Made by a program: the position numbers and the translations under genes | Notes under the pieces: model-generated | Databases searched by the model: none | What the model was told of the DNA's origin: nothing | Seen by the model: only the letters and a program-made list of their open reading frames with translations | In this document: piece after piece, positions 1 through 6,026 of the stretch | Position numbering within the stretch: position 1 is the first letter of the stretch | Layout of the letters: every line of letters starts with the position of its first letter | Source: ZC4RG30 sp046047615 | GTDB lineage: Bacteria; Pseudomonadota; Gammaproteobacteria; Steroidobacterales; Steroidobacteraceae | Assembly (NCBI GenBank): GCA_046047615.1 | Contig: JBJOHO010000052.1 | Coordinates: forward strand, 1-12,413 | Length of the DNA stretch: 12,413 bases | Reading direction: 5' to 3'

Positions 1-1377
1 ACGCAGGCCGCCGATCTGCGCGGCGTTGGTCTTGGTGTCGCCGTACTGCGCATAGCCGTTGTAGCGCCAGCCGCCGAGGAAATGGTCGCCGGTGAATTCG
101 CCCTTGAAGCCGGCCGTGCCGGACTTCATCGTGCTTTCGGTCGACAGCCAGGTATCCCTCGCGAGGTCATCGAGCGCACCCACGCGTCCCAGGTTGAAGC
201 TCGGGATGTTGTTGGCAACCATGGCATCGCGCAGCGCCTGCGGCAGATAGGCGTTGTCCTGGAAGATGGTCAGCTGGTGCACGGAGCCAAAGGCGCCGCC
301 GTAGTTGGTGACGCGGAAGTCGCTGCGGCCGTAGACGCCCTGTGCGAAAAGCGTCAGGTTGTCGGTCGCGTCCAGATCCGCGTACACGAAAATGTTGTCG
401 CGCGAGGTCTCGGGCATCACGTTGGGCCGGTCGGCGTTGTTGTCCGTGCCGCTGCCGCCCCCAACGACGGAGTGCGTGAAGGTGGTGCCCGCCGCCGTGG
501 CGGCCGGATCGCCGTAGGTGAAGGGCGCCCACTGGCCGTTGGGCAGGAACTGCGTGTTCGCCAGGGGCGAACCGGCCGGCTGGTTGATGATGATGCCGTC
601 CAGCGACAGGCGGGTGGAGACGACGCCCGGCCGGACCAACTGCAGGTTGTTGTTGCCGGCTGCGGACACGAGGCCCCAGCCCTGGTACCAATCGCGATCC
701 TTGTACGTGAAGACGCCATCCTGCGCATGCTTCTCGCCCGCCAGCAGCAGATGGCCGCGTTCGCCCAGGTCAAACCCCGCAGCGAACGAGGCCTCGAAGT
801 TGCGGTTGTCCTCGCGTGAGGTCTGGCCACCCTGGAGGTGGCCCTTGAAGCCGGTGAAGTCCGTATCCAGCAGGAAGTTGACCACACCCGCCACGGCATC
901 CGTGCCATAGGCCGCCGAGGCACCGCCGGTGACGGTCTCCACGCTGCGGATGATCGACTCCGGCAACACGTTGATGTCCGTGCCACCAAAACGGGACGAC
1001 GGCGCCAGGCGCCGCCCATCCAGCAGCACCAGCGTGCGGTTCGTGCCCAAGCCACGCAGGTTGAGGTTGCCTGCACCGGGGGAGACGAAAAAGCCGCCCG
1101 AAGAGGCCTGGGAAGCCAATGTCGTGCTGCCGAAGAACTGGGGCAGCTGCGTCAGTGCCTCGACCATCGCGCCGGGTGCGGCCTGGCTGATCTCCGCCGC
1201 CGTGACCGCCGTGACAGGCGTGGGCGTGGTCATGCCGGTCTGCACGGCGATGCGGGAGCCGGTGATGGCCACCTCCTCCAACGCCGCCTCGGCCTCGCCA
1301 GATTCCATGGCTCCGGCCACCTGCATCGACAGGGCCAATGCAACCGCTGTCGCGACGCCACGCTCGATCCGCTTCAT
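1..1377 (-). CDS. TonB-dependent outer-membrane receptor, N-terminal 459 residues (C-terminus outside window)
   Basis: This is a ligand-gated outer-membrane transporter powered by TonB-ExbBD; the substrate is not identifiable from sequence. The reading frame is open from the ATG at 1377 to the left edge. AGGGAAG lies 6 nt before the ATG. Residues 1-23 form a signal peptide (basic start, then an Ala/Leu-rich core ending VAGA). A TonB-box-like EEVAITGSR follows at 34-42. The plug domain spans about 50-170, with the family hallmarks NLNLRGLGTNRTLVLLDGRR (104-123) and ETVTGGASAAYGTDAVAGVV (147-166). From about 175 the aromatic, alternating pattern of barrel strands begins. Complete receptors of this kind have about 750-1000 residues, so roughly half is missing. 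It lies 449 bp downstream of a catabolic-looking operon on the same strand and may import that operon's substrate; this link is inferred from position. Confidence in the family is very high. Confidence 0.96.
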   Translation of the reverse strand, partial: MKRIERGVATAVALALSMQVAGAMESGEAEAALEEVAITGSRIAVQTGMTTPTPVTAVTAAEISQAAPGAMVEALTQLPQFFGSTTLASQASSGGFFVSPGAGNLNLRGLGTNRTLVLLDGRRLAPSSRFGGTDINVLPESIIRSVETVTGGASAAYGTDAVAGVVNFLLDTDFTGFKGHLQGGQTSREDNRNFEASFAAGFDLGERGHLLLAGEKHAQDGVFTYKDRDWYQGWGLVSAAGNNNLQLVRPGVVSTRLSLDGIIINQPAGSPLANTQFLPNGQWAPFTYGDPAATAAGTTFTHSVVGGGSGTDNNADRPNVMPETSRDNIFVYADLDATDNLTLFAQGVYGRSDFRVTNYGGAFGSVHQLTIFQDNAYLPQALRDAMVANNIPSFNLGRVGALDDLARDTWLSTESTMKSGTAGFKGEFTGDHFLGGWRYNGYAQYGDTKTNAAQIGGLR

Positions 1378-1465
1378 CTGTGCTTCCCTTTCGTTGATGT
1401 CCACGCCGCCGGGGCGTGATTGATGGCCGGGAAGCCTGCCGTCCGGCGCGGGACGCTGCAATCGG

Positions 1466-1500
1466 ACTGATAGTTATAGGTTGATAGTCTATCGGCTATG
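1466..1500 (-). promoter_or_regulatory. AT-rich palindromic block, candidate promoter/operator of the TonB receptor gene
   Basis: A short AT-rich island stands out in otherwise GC-rich DNA. It contains a perfect 5+1+5 palindrome GATAGTCTATC (1483-1493) and a direct repeat TGATAG (1468-1473 and 1482-1487, 14 bp apart). On the minus strand TATAAC (1478-1473) could be a -10 element, which would give the receptor mRNA a leader of about 90 nt. No good -35 hexamer is present at 17 bp, as expected of an activator-dependent promoter. The regulator is unknown. The sequence pattern is direct; the role is inferred. Confidence 0.4.
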
Positions 1501-1509
1501 GCCTGGTTT

Positions 1510-1620
1510 TCAGACGGCAGGGACCCAGTTGCCGTGGATGCCGTACTTGAGGCGGACCGGCAGCTTGCAGTGCCCGTTCCTGATGCGGAAGGCGCGCACC
1601 ATGCCATCGCCATGGTGTGG
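1510..1620 (-). pseudogene. Possible carotenoid-oxygenase fragment (GDGM segment)
   Basis: On the minus strand a frame runs from just after an in-frame TGA and reads HGDGMVRAFRIRNG near its start, then ends at a TGA at 1510-1512. GDGM followed by a valine and an 'AFRIRNG'-like strand is the pattern of the early N-terminal region of carotenoid cleavage oxygenases (RPE65/lignostilbene dioxygenase family), where WFDGDGM is typical. About 36 codons remain, nothing of the rest of a roughly 480-residue enzyme is seen, and the preceding WF is absent. If genuine, it is a decayed remnant. The match is short, so chance resemblance cannot be excluded. Confidence 0.27.
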
Positions 1621-1689
1621 TCATGGCGGGAGGGTAGTCCGCGCCATGACCCTGCTGCCGTCAGGAAAGCCACCTATGGCCGCTGTCGG

Positions 1690-1791
1690 TCAGCGGGTGA
1701 ACGGTGCTCCCGCCCAACAGGCCAGCGCCGCCATCAACGCCGCCGCCGGGATCGTGAAAATCCACGCGTAAAGCAGGCTGGTGGCAAGACC
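1690..1791 (-). pseudogene. Remnant of a Pit-family phosphate permease C-terminus
   Basis: Between an in-frame TGA (1792-1794) and a TGA at 1690-1692, the minus strand encodes 33 residues including SLLYAWIFTIPAAALMAALA. This looks like the last transmembrane helix of low-affinity inorganic phosphate transporters (Pit/PiT), whose C-termini typically read AW-(I/V)-hydrophobic-T-(I/L)-PAA before a final hydrophobic run. There is no start codon or ribosome binding site, and the other roughly 300-450 residues of such a permease are absent upstream, where the SnoaL-like gene ends. It is best read as the 3' scar of a gene replaced by the neighbouring operon. Confidence is moderate because only one helix is present. 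Confidence 0.45.
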
Positions 1792-1826
1792 TCAACGGAC
1801 CCTGGCAGGCTCCTGCACCGGGCCTT

Positions 1827-2336
1827 TCAGGACTGCGTGGCCCACAGGCCGTCAAGGGCCTGCGGCCTGGGGCGCACACTTCTTGCTCCGTCCTGGCCGG
1901 CGAAATTCGCAACGACGGGCCCGCTCCAGTCGCGGATCACGCGCCGGCGGAACTGCCAGTGCCCAGTCTCGCAGGAGAGCTCGTCGTCGTAGTGGCCCAT
2001 GACGTTCACGCGGTGCGGCCCGGCGCCGTCGCGCAAGGCGACGAGCACGTAGGACCTGGCCCGGACCTTGCCGCCGTCCAGCGTGACCGTCAGGTTGCTG
2101 ACGTGGTGTTGGCGCAGCGCGGACTCGGGACGGCCCTTGAAGTAGTCCACGAACCGGCGCAGCGCAGCGGCTCCGCGCCATGATCCCGGGGTCTCGAAGA
2201 CGTCCCAGACGAGTTCGCCCTCGGCACCAAAACACGCCACGAACCCATCGGCGTCAGCGGTATCCAGGCACCAGGCATATCGGGACACCAGGTCGTGGAT
2301 GTCCAGCCGGTCCTGCAGCGTCAGCACAGCACTCAT
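1827..2336 (-). CDS. SnoaL/NTF2-like protein (SnoaL_4 type), 169 aa
   Basis: This small alpha+beta-barrel protein of the NTF2-like superfamily belongs to a branch that contains polyketide cyclases, scytalone-dehydratase-like enzymes and ring-hydroxylating dioxygenase beta subunits. The N-terminus shows the typical pattern: DRLDIHDLVSRYAWCLDTAD (9-28), then FVACFGAEGELVW (32-44). Y20, D25, D28/D30 and the H77-H78 pair on the RQHHVSNLTV strand occupy places where family enzymes keep catalytic or cavity residues. The length is normal for the family. It is the last gene of the SDR-MFS-DUF3237-SnoaL set: 15 bp follow the DUF3237 stop, with a G-rich stretch and CAGG just before the ATG as ribosome binding site. 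A dehydratase, isomerase or cyclase acting on a small cyclic substrate is plausible, but the reaction is not determinable. It is probably cytoplasmic, since no signal peptide is seen. Confidence 0.88.
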   Translation of the reverse strand: MSAVLTLQDRLDIHDLVSRYAWCLDTADADGFVACFGAEGELVWDVFETPGSWRGAAALRRFVDYFKGRPESALRQHHVSNLTVTLDGGKVRARSYVLVALRDGAGPHRVNVMGHYDDELSCETGHWQFRRRVIRDWSGPVVANFAGQDGARSVRPRPQALDGLWATQS

Positions 2337-2351
2337 CCTGTCGACCCCCGC

Positions 2352-2849
2352 TCAAGTGACCACATAGTAGTCGAACACCGACCGGGCGCCGCGCCGCTCG
2401 CCCTTGCCGACGAACAGCGTGCGGTTGAGCCACTCGTGCGGTCCGGGAGGACATTCGAAACGTGGGGTCACCCGGCAATAGCTTTCGTCCGGAGCCACGG
2501 GCAATCCCGCCTCCATGCGCGCGAGGACCTCCGGAGCCGACCAGGCGATACCTTGGTTGTGGATGTAGATCGGCGTGCCGTCGTCGGCTTCCAACTGGTA
2601 GTGGGCTTCGAACTCCACCAGCCCTCCGGGCCAGAAGCGGGGCCAGTCTCCTCCCGTGCCGGCGAGCACCCGCCCCGACAAGCGCGGACCGGTGATCTCC
2701 CCGCCCTGCACGGCGACGAAGCCGCGCCTGCCGGCCCGGTGTGCGGAGTCAAACCTCAGGCGGGGACCCTCAGCAAAGCGCAGCACGATCCGGAAGGCGA
2801 ACTCCAGGCCCGGAGGAGACATCGCGTCGGGGGCTGCCATGGCATTCAT
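2352..2849 (-). CDS. DUF3237 (UPF0311) family protein, 165 aa
   Basis: This is a small predicted beta-barrel protein of unknown biochemical function, common in proteobacterial gene sets for degrading aromatic or cyclic compounds. Recognisable family signatures are GGEITGPRLSGRVLAGTGGDW (approx. residues 49-69), the central strand with DDGTPIYIHNQG (approx. 89-100), and the C-terminal part with FECPPGPHEWLNRTLFVGKG. The frame stays open further upstream, to an ATG at 2891. The ATG at 2849 is preferred because it forms a 4-bp ATGA overlap with the MFS stop codon, which suggests coupled translation, and because it gives the usual family length. A second ATG at 2840 is also possible. No signal peptide or membrane segment is visible, so a cytoplasmic location is likely. 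Its role in the operon is unknown. Confidence 0.9.
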   Translation of the reverse strand: MNAMAAPDAMSPPGLEFAFRIVLRFAEGPRLRFDSAHRAGRRGFVAVQGGEITGPRLSGRVLAGTGGDWPRFWPGGLVEFEAHYQLEADDGTPIYIHNQGIAWSAPEVLARMEAGLPVAPDESYCRVTPRFECPPGPHEWLNRTLFVGKGERRGARSVFDYYVVT

Positions 2850-4147
2850 GCACCGGCCTCCTGCCGTGACCGGACGACGTGCCAGGACCACAGCAGGGCG
2901 GCCGCCAGGATCAGAAAGCCGGCAAGCACCTGGATGCCGGTCTCATGGCCGCCACTGGTCTCCTTCAGACGCCCCAGCATGGATGGCCCGATGATGCCGC
3001 CGGCGGTACCCGCCATGCTGATCACGGCGATGACGCCCAGCGGAACGCCGCCGCCACCGCCGAGCCCCATGGCTTGCGGCAGCGTCCAGAAGACGCCCTG
3101 TGTGGCCCCGAAACCGAGACCGGCCACGGCCAGCAGCAGCAGGATGGCGGTGCCGTCCTGCAACTGGACGGCCAGCAGCAACGACAGCCCGGCCAGCAAC
3201 GCGCCGGCGGCGGTATGGTGGAGCCTTTCGCCGCTTCGATCCGAGTGGCGCGCATTGAGGAACAGGCCGGCCACCAGCGCGGCCTGGGGCAGGGCACTGA
3301 GCAGGCCTATCAGCCATTCGCTGCGCGCCAGCGCCAGTTGCCGCACGATCTGCGGCAGCCAATAGACCAGTGCGTAGGATCCGGTCATCACCAACAGCCA
3401 CGCCGCGGCGCAGAGCGCCACCAGACCCTGACGCCGCCCGGCAAGCGGCACCACACCCACGGCGTCGGGTGCCGCCGCTCCGCCGGACTCCAGCACCTGC
3501 GCCTCCCCGGCGGACAACCAGCGGGCCTGCGAGGGACGGTCGACGAACCAGGCGGCCGCAAGCACAGCAAACAGGAAGTTTGGAAGGGCGGACACCAGGA
3601 ACATCCAGCGCCAAGGCTCGAGGCCGAGCGGATTGGCCATGCCCAGCAACGCACCGCACAGGGGACCACCCACCACCAGGGAGAAGGGCACGGCGGCCAG
3701 CGCCACGGCCATGGCACGAGCCCGCGTTTCCGCTGTCGTCCACCGGCTGATGTACCAGGTCATGCCTGGCGCGAACCCGGCCTCCGCCACGCCCAGCAGG
3801 AAACGGGCGGCAAGGAAATCGCCAAAATCCTCCACGCGCGACATGAGCAGGCCGGAGATGCCCCAGACGCACATCGACAGGAAGAGCCACAGGCGGATGC
3901 CCACGCGCCGCAACAACCAGGCGTGTGGATACTGGAACAGCAGGTAGGCCACGAAGAAGGCACTGACACCCAGACCGAAATCCGTTGGCGCAAGGCCCGC
4001 AGCCACGCTGAGCTGCTGGCCCGCGAAACTGACGTTCATCCGGTCCAGCGCATTGACGAAAGTGAGCGCGGCGATCGGCAGCAGCAGGCGCCAGAGCGTA
4101 CGCCGGTAGAGCCGCTCCGCGCTTCCGGGAGGCAGGGGCTGGTCCAT
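2846..4147 (-). CDS. MFS transporter, anion:cation symporter (ACS) type, 433 aa
   Basis: This is an inner-membrane secondary transporter with 12 predicted helices. Relatives in the ACS family move organic anions such as phthalate, hydroxyphenylacetate, hexuronates or tartrate with protons. Diagnostic features are LTFVNALDRMNVSFAG at helix 1 (28-43), the loop 2-3 motif HAWLLRRVGIRLWLF (75-89), VEDFGDFLAARFLLGVAEAG (105-124) with PGMTWYISRW (127-136), the loop 8-9 motif HSDRSGER (301-308), and a glycine-rich helix 11 region. A central hydrophilic loop runs at about 205-240. The ATG at 4147 is chosen over one at 4222 because it makes a TGATG stop/start overlap with the SDR gene, follows a usable ribosome binding context, and removes a 25-residue non-conserved arginine-rich leader. 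It overlaps DUF3237 by 4 bp. Substrate unknown; probably an organic acid handled by the neighbouring enzymes. Confidence 0.94.
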   Translation of the reverse strand: MDQPLPPGSAERLYRRTLWRLLLPIAALTFVNALDRMNVSFAGQQLSVAAGLAPTDFGLGVSAFFVAYLLFQYPHAWLLRRVGIRLWLFLSMCVWGISGLLMSRVEDFGDFLAARFLLGVAEAGFAPGMTWYISRWTTAETRARAMAVALAAVPFSLVVGGPLCGALLGMANPLGLEPWRWMFLVSALPNFLFAVLAAAWFVDRPSQARWLSAGEAQVLESGGAAAPDAVGVVPLAGRRQGLVALCAAAWLLVMTGSYALVYWLPQIVRQLALARSEWLIGLLSALPQAALVAGLFLNARHSDRSGERLHHTAAGALLAGLSLLLAVQLQDGTAILLLLAVAGLGFGATQGVFWTLPQAMGLGGGGGVPLGVIAVISMAGTAGGIIGPSMLGRLKETSGGHETGIQVLAGFLILAAALLWSWHVVRSRQEAGA

Positions 4148-4935
4148 CAGAAAGTGGATCGCGTGACTGCGCCATCCACGACGATGCTCTGGCCGGTGAT
4201 GTAGCCCGCGAACTCGCTGCACAGCCAGGCCACAAGTGAACCCACCTCACGCGGCTCGCCGAAACGGCGTGCGGGAATGCGGTAGGCCTCGATGAACTTC
4301 GACACCTCGTCGTCGTAGCTGGTGCCGTTGCGCCGTGCCGTCTCGGTGAACTGGTCGTGCACCGCTGCCGTGTGGAACATGCCCGGCAGCACGTTGTTGA
4401 GCGTCACGTTGTCGGCTGCCACGCGCTGTGCGACGGCCACGGTGTAGTTGATGAGCGCGGCCCGCGGCGCACCGCTCAGGACCCGCAACTCCAGCGGATA
4501 CTTGGTGGCGATCGAGGCGATGTTGACGATGCGCCCCCAACGCCGTGACAGCATTCCGGGCAGCAGGGCCTCGATGAAATGCAGCGGGCTCATCAGGCCC
4601 ATGTCGAGGGCCGCCTGCCACTGCGCGGCCGTGATCAGACGATGGTCGGGGGTGAATGGCGGCGGGGAGCAGGTCGCGACGAGGATGTCTGCATCCGGGC
4701 AGGCCGCCATGATGCGGGCCCGCCCCTCCTCGCTGCTGTGGTCTGCGGCGACCGCCACCACATTGACCTTGTGGCGGCTGCGCAGCTCGGCCGCCACCGC
4801 CTCAAGGCGCGCTGCACCGCGCGCCACCAGCACGAGGTCCACGCCCTCGATGGCGAGCATCTCGGCCGCTGCCCGGCCCATGCCTGCGCTGGCACCGTTG
4901 ACGAGCGCACGACGCCCGCGGATACCCAGATCCAT
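4147..4935 (-). CDS. Divergent short-chain dehydrogenase/reductase (BKR-like SDR), 262 aa
   Basis: The protein has a Rossmann-fold SDR architecture. The N-terminal cofactor motif is GASAGMG (14-20), an acidic/arginine-containing loop follows the second strand, and the region VATCSPPPFTP replaces the usual NNAG. The C-terminal part is standard (NNVLPGMF, then FGEPREVGSLVAWLCSEFAGYITGQSIVVDGA). The catalytic segment is unusual: where SDRs have YxxxK the sequence reads SGAPR before AALINYT, so both Tyr and Lys are substituted, although a serine-containing NIAS strand is kept. A known BKR-like SDR subgroup with PPP after strand 4 and an (S)xxxR motif looks like this. The reaction is therefore uncertain; a non-classical reductase, a lyase or a binding role is possible. 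The start at 4935 has a strong GGAGGGGG site 4 nt upstream; an alternative ATG at 4977 adds 14 unconserved residues. It is the first gene of a four-gene coupled operon. Confidence 0.93.
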   Translation of the reverse strand: MDLGIRGRRALVNGASAGMGRAAAEMLAIEGVDLVLVARGAARLEAVAAELRSRHKVNVVAVAADHSSEEGRARIMAACPDADILVATCSPPPFTPDHRLITAAQWQAALDMGLMSPLHFIEALLPGMLSRRWGRIVNIASIATKYPLELRVLSGAPRAALINYTVAVAQRVAADNVTLNNVLPGMFHTAAVHDQFTETARRNGTSYDDEVSKFIEAYRIPARRFGEPREVGSLVAWLCSEFAGYITGQSIVVDGAVTRSTF

Positions 4936-4948
4936 GTTTCCCCCTCCA

Positions 4949-4962
4949 CCGGCTGCAACCGG
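4949..4962. promoter_or_regulatory. Imperfect palindrome in the SDR leader
   Basis: CCGGCTGCAACCGG is a 14-bp palindrome with a single mismatched pair, located directly upstream of the SDR ribosome binding site and downstream of the candidate -10 element. Its position would suit a repressor site or a leader hairpin. In GC-rich DNA such palindromes also arise by chance, so this is only a candidate. Confidence 0.2.
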
Positions 4963-4972
4963 CTTTTGGGGA

Positions 4973-4978
4973 AGCATA
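4973..4978 (-). promoter_or_regulatory. Candidate -10 element (TATGCT) of the SDR-MFS-DUF3237-SnoaL operon
   Basis: Minus-strand TATGCT lies inside the 10-mer GAAGCATAGC (4971-4980 on the plus strand), which recurs upstream of the oxidoreductase gene at 8708-8717. A start point about 7 nt downstream would leave a leader of roughly 30 nt carrying the GGAGGGGG site. No recognisable -35 hexamer is found 16-18 bp upstream; that segment is occupied by a GC-rich hairpin. Support is the recurrence and the matching distance to start codons, not a consensus match alone. Confidence 0.35.
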
Positions 4979-4983
4979 GCCCG

Positions 4984-5002
4984 GCCCCCGCACTGCGGGG
5001 GC
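4984..5002 (-). terminator. GC-rich hairpin after the desaturase gene
   Basis: GCCCCCGCA-C-TGCGGGGGC is a perfect 9-bp inverted repeat around one base (practically an 8-bp stem with a 3-nt loop), starting 5 bp after the desaturase TAA. Neither strand shows a clear run of T after the stem, so it is not a textbook intrinsic terminator; it may instead be an mRNA-stabilising or weak attenuating hairpin between the desaturase and the SDR operon. The stem is direct observation; the terminating role is inference. Confidence 0.45.
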
Positions 5003-5007
5003 GGGTA

Positions 5008-5931
5008 TTACGCCTGGCTGGCCTGCGGCAGCCCGCTGCGCAAGGTCAGCGCCGGCAGCGGCGCATCAAGACCCTTGCTGGCGCGTCCCTCCGCGAGGAT
5101 CTTGGCGGGCACCGGCTGGAGCTTCCACACGATCCCGCACCAGGACAGCAGCTTGAGGATGTAGTACGTCACGTCGTACTCATACCAGTAGAAGCCCTGG
5201 CGGGTCGAAACGCAGTAATGATGGTGGTTGTTGTGCCAGCCCTCACCCAGCGTGATGATCGCCAGCAGCCAGTTGTTGCGGCTGTTGTCCGTGGTCGCAA
5301 AGCGGCGCCGTCCGAAGACGTGCGACAGCGAGTTGATGGTGAAGGTGCCGTGCCACAACAGCACCGTGCTGAAGAAGAAGCCGAAGAACAGGCCTGACGC
5401 CCCCAGCGTGAAGAACACGACGGTGCCCATGAGGATGGGCGGGATCAGGTGGTACTTGTCGAGGAAGCGCAGCTCGGGGTAGCGGGCCAGTTCCGGGATG
5501 TACTTGTACTGCGTGGCCTGGTTGTCACGCTCGAAGATCCACAGCAGGTGCGAGTACCAGAAGCCGTCCTGGGCCACCGAGTGCGTGTCCTGCACCTGGT
5601 CGGAATGGCGATGGTGGTGCCGATGGTGGGCGGCCCACCACAGGGCGCCGCGCTGGGCGCTGCTCTGCGCCAGGAAGGCCAGCAGGAACTGGAACACGCG
5701 GCTGGTGCGGTAAGTACGGTGCGAGAAATAGCGGTGGTAGCCGCCCGTGACGCCGAACATGCGCACCACGTAGAGGACCACGCAGCAGATCGCGGCTTCC
5801 GGCGTGACACCGGTCCAGATCGAGCCCAGCGCCAGCAGGTGGATGAGGATGAAGGGCATGGCACCCAGCCAGCCGATCCGCCGCGGCGAGGCCACTGCCT
5901 GCGTGCTTGACATAACTTCCATCGTCGACAT
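5008..5931 (-). CDS. Acyl-CoA (stearoyl-CoA Delta9-type) fatty acid desaturase, 307 aa
   Basis: This is a membrane-bound di-iron enzyme that inserts a cis double bond into saturated acyl chains (acyl-CoA or lipid-linked) with oxygen and an electron donor, which adjusts membrane fluidity. All three histidine boxes are present: HRYFSH (66-71), HRHHH (103-107) and HNNHH (233-237), plus the accessory histidine in INSLSHVFG (199-207). Hydrophobic helices occupy about 22-60, 76-92 and 163-200, consistent with four membrane spans. No cytochrome b5 domain is fused, as usual in bacteria. The ATG at 5931 is preferred because GGGGGAGAGG ends 4 nt before it; an upstream ATG at 5967 would place that site inside the gene. 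It lies 95 bp downstream of the two-component operon, with its own candidate promoter and a tandem repeat (5992-6009), so control by that system is likely but unproven. Confidence 0.97.
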   Translation of the reverse strand: MSTMEVMSSTQAVASPRRIGWLGAMPFILIHLLALGSIWTGVTPEAAICCVVLYVVRMFGVTGGYHRYFSHRTYRTSRVFQFLLAFLAQSSAQRGALWWAAHHRHHHRHSDQVQDTHSVAQDGFWYSHLLWIFERDNQATQYKYIPELARYPELRFLDKYHLIPPILMGTVVFFTLGASGLFFGFFFSTVLLWHGTFTINSLSHVFGRRRFATTDNSRNNWLLAIITLGEGWHNNHHHYCVSTRQGFYWYEYDVTYYILKLLSWCGIVWKLQPVPAKILAEGRASKGLDAPLPALTLRSGLPQASQA

Positions 5932-5962
5932 CGAACCTCTCCCCCACCATTCTGGTCCGGGG

Positions 5963-5968
5963 AGCATC
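5963..5968 (-). promoter_or_regulatory. Candidate -10 element (GATGCT) of the desaturase gene
   Basis: The plus-strand context GGGGAGCATCG closely resembles GGGGAAGCATAG upstream of the SDR gene and the GAAGCATAG upstream of the oxidoreductase gene. It ends 31 nt before the ATG, compared with 30 and 37 nt at the other two. It is a poor match to TATAAT, which fits a promoter that needs an activator. Confidence 0.28.
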
Positions 5969-5991
5969 GTCTCCGCAGAGGCGGGCGGGCT

Positions 5992-6009
5992 GGGTCAGGT
6001 TTTGGTCAG
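5992..6009 (-). promoter_or_regulatory. Tandem repeat, candidate OmpR-family response-regulator site upstream of the desaturase
   Basis: GGTCAG occurs at 5993-5998 and again at 6004-6009, exactly 11 bp apart (CTGACC twice on the coding strand of the desaturase), joined by a GTTTT spacer. OmpR/PhoB-family regulators bind head-to-tail as dimers to such direct repeats with 10-11 bp periodicity. Its centre is about 45 bp upstream of the start point predicted from the 5963-5968 hexamer, a usual activator position. It sits between the response regulator gene and the desaturase gene. The repeat is observed; binding is inferred. Confidence 0.42.
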
Positions 6010-6026
6010 CGAGTGTAAAAGTTCGG

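Larger units (their letters stand above)
1378..1826. other. 449-bp intergenic region without an intact gene
   Basis: This gap separates the SnoaL-like gene from the receptor gene. Open frames cross it on both strands, but none has a credible start site together with a protein-like composition. It contains the receptor's ribosome binding site (1384-1390), an AT-rich palindromic block at 1466-1500 that is the best promoter/operator candidate, and two minus-strand stretches that read like worn fragments of other genes (1510-1620 and 1690-1791, listed separately). No transposase remnant, inverted terminal repeat or target duplication is evident. Confidence 0.6.

Noticed and set aside
1795..1826. 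Terminator after the SnoaL-like gene (GCAGGCTCCTGC)
   Set aside because: Only a 5-bp stem with a 2-nt loop and no T-run; it cannot be called a terminator.
1481..1992. Plus-strand open frames across the receptor-SnoaL gap
   Set aside because: They have no ribosome binding site, an unnatural amino acid make-up, and run into the antisense of the SnoaL-like gene.
2295..4204. Long open frames on the plus strand (2295-3365 and 2879-4204)
   Set aside because: They lie antisense to the DUF3237 and MFS genes, are rich in Gln/His/Arg/Pro, and resemble no family. High GC content leaves such shadow frames open.
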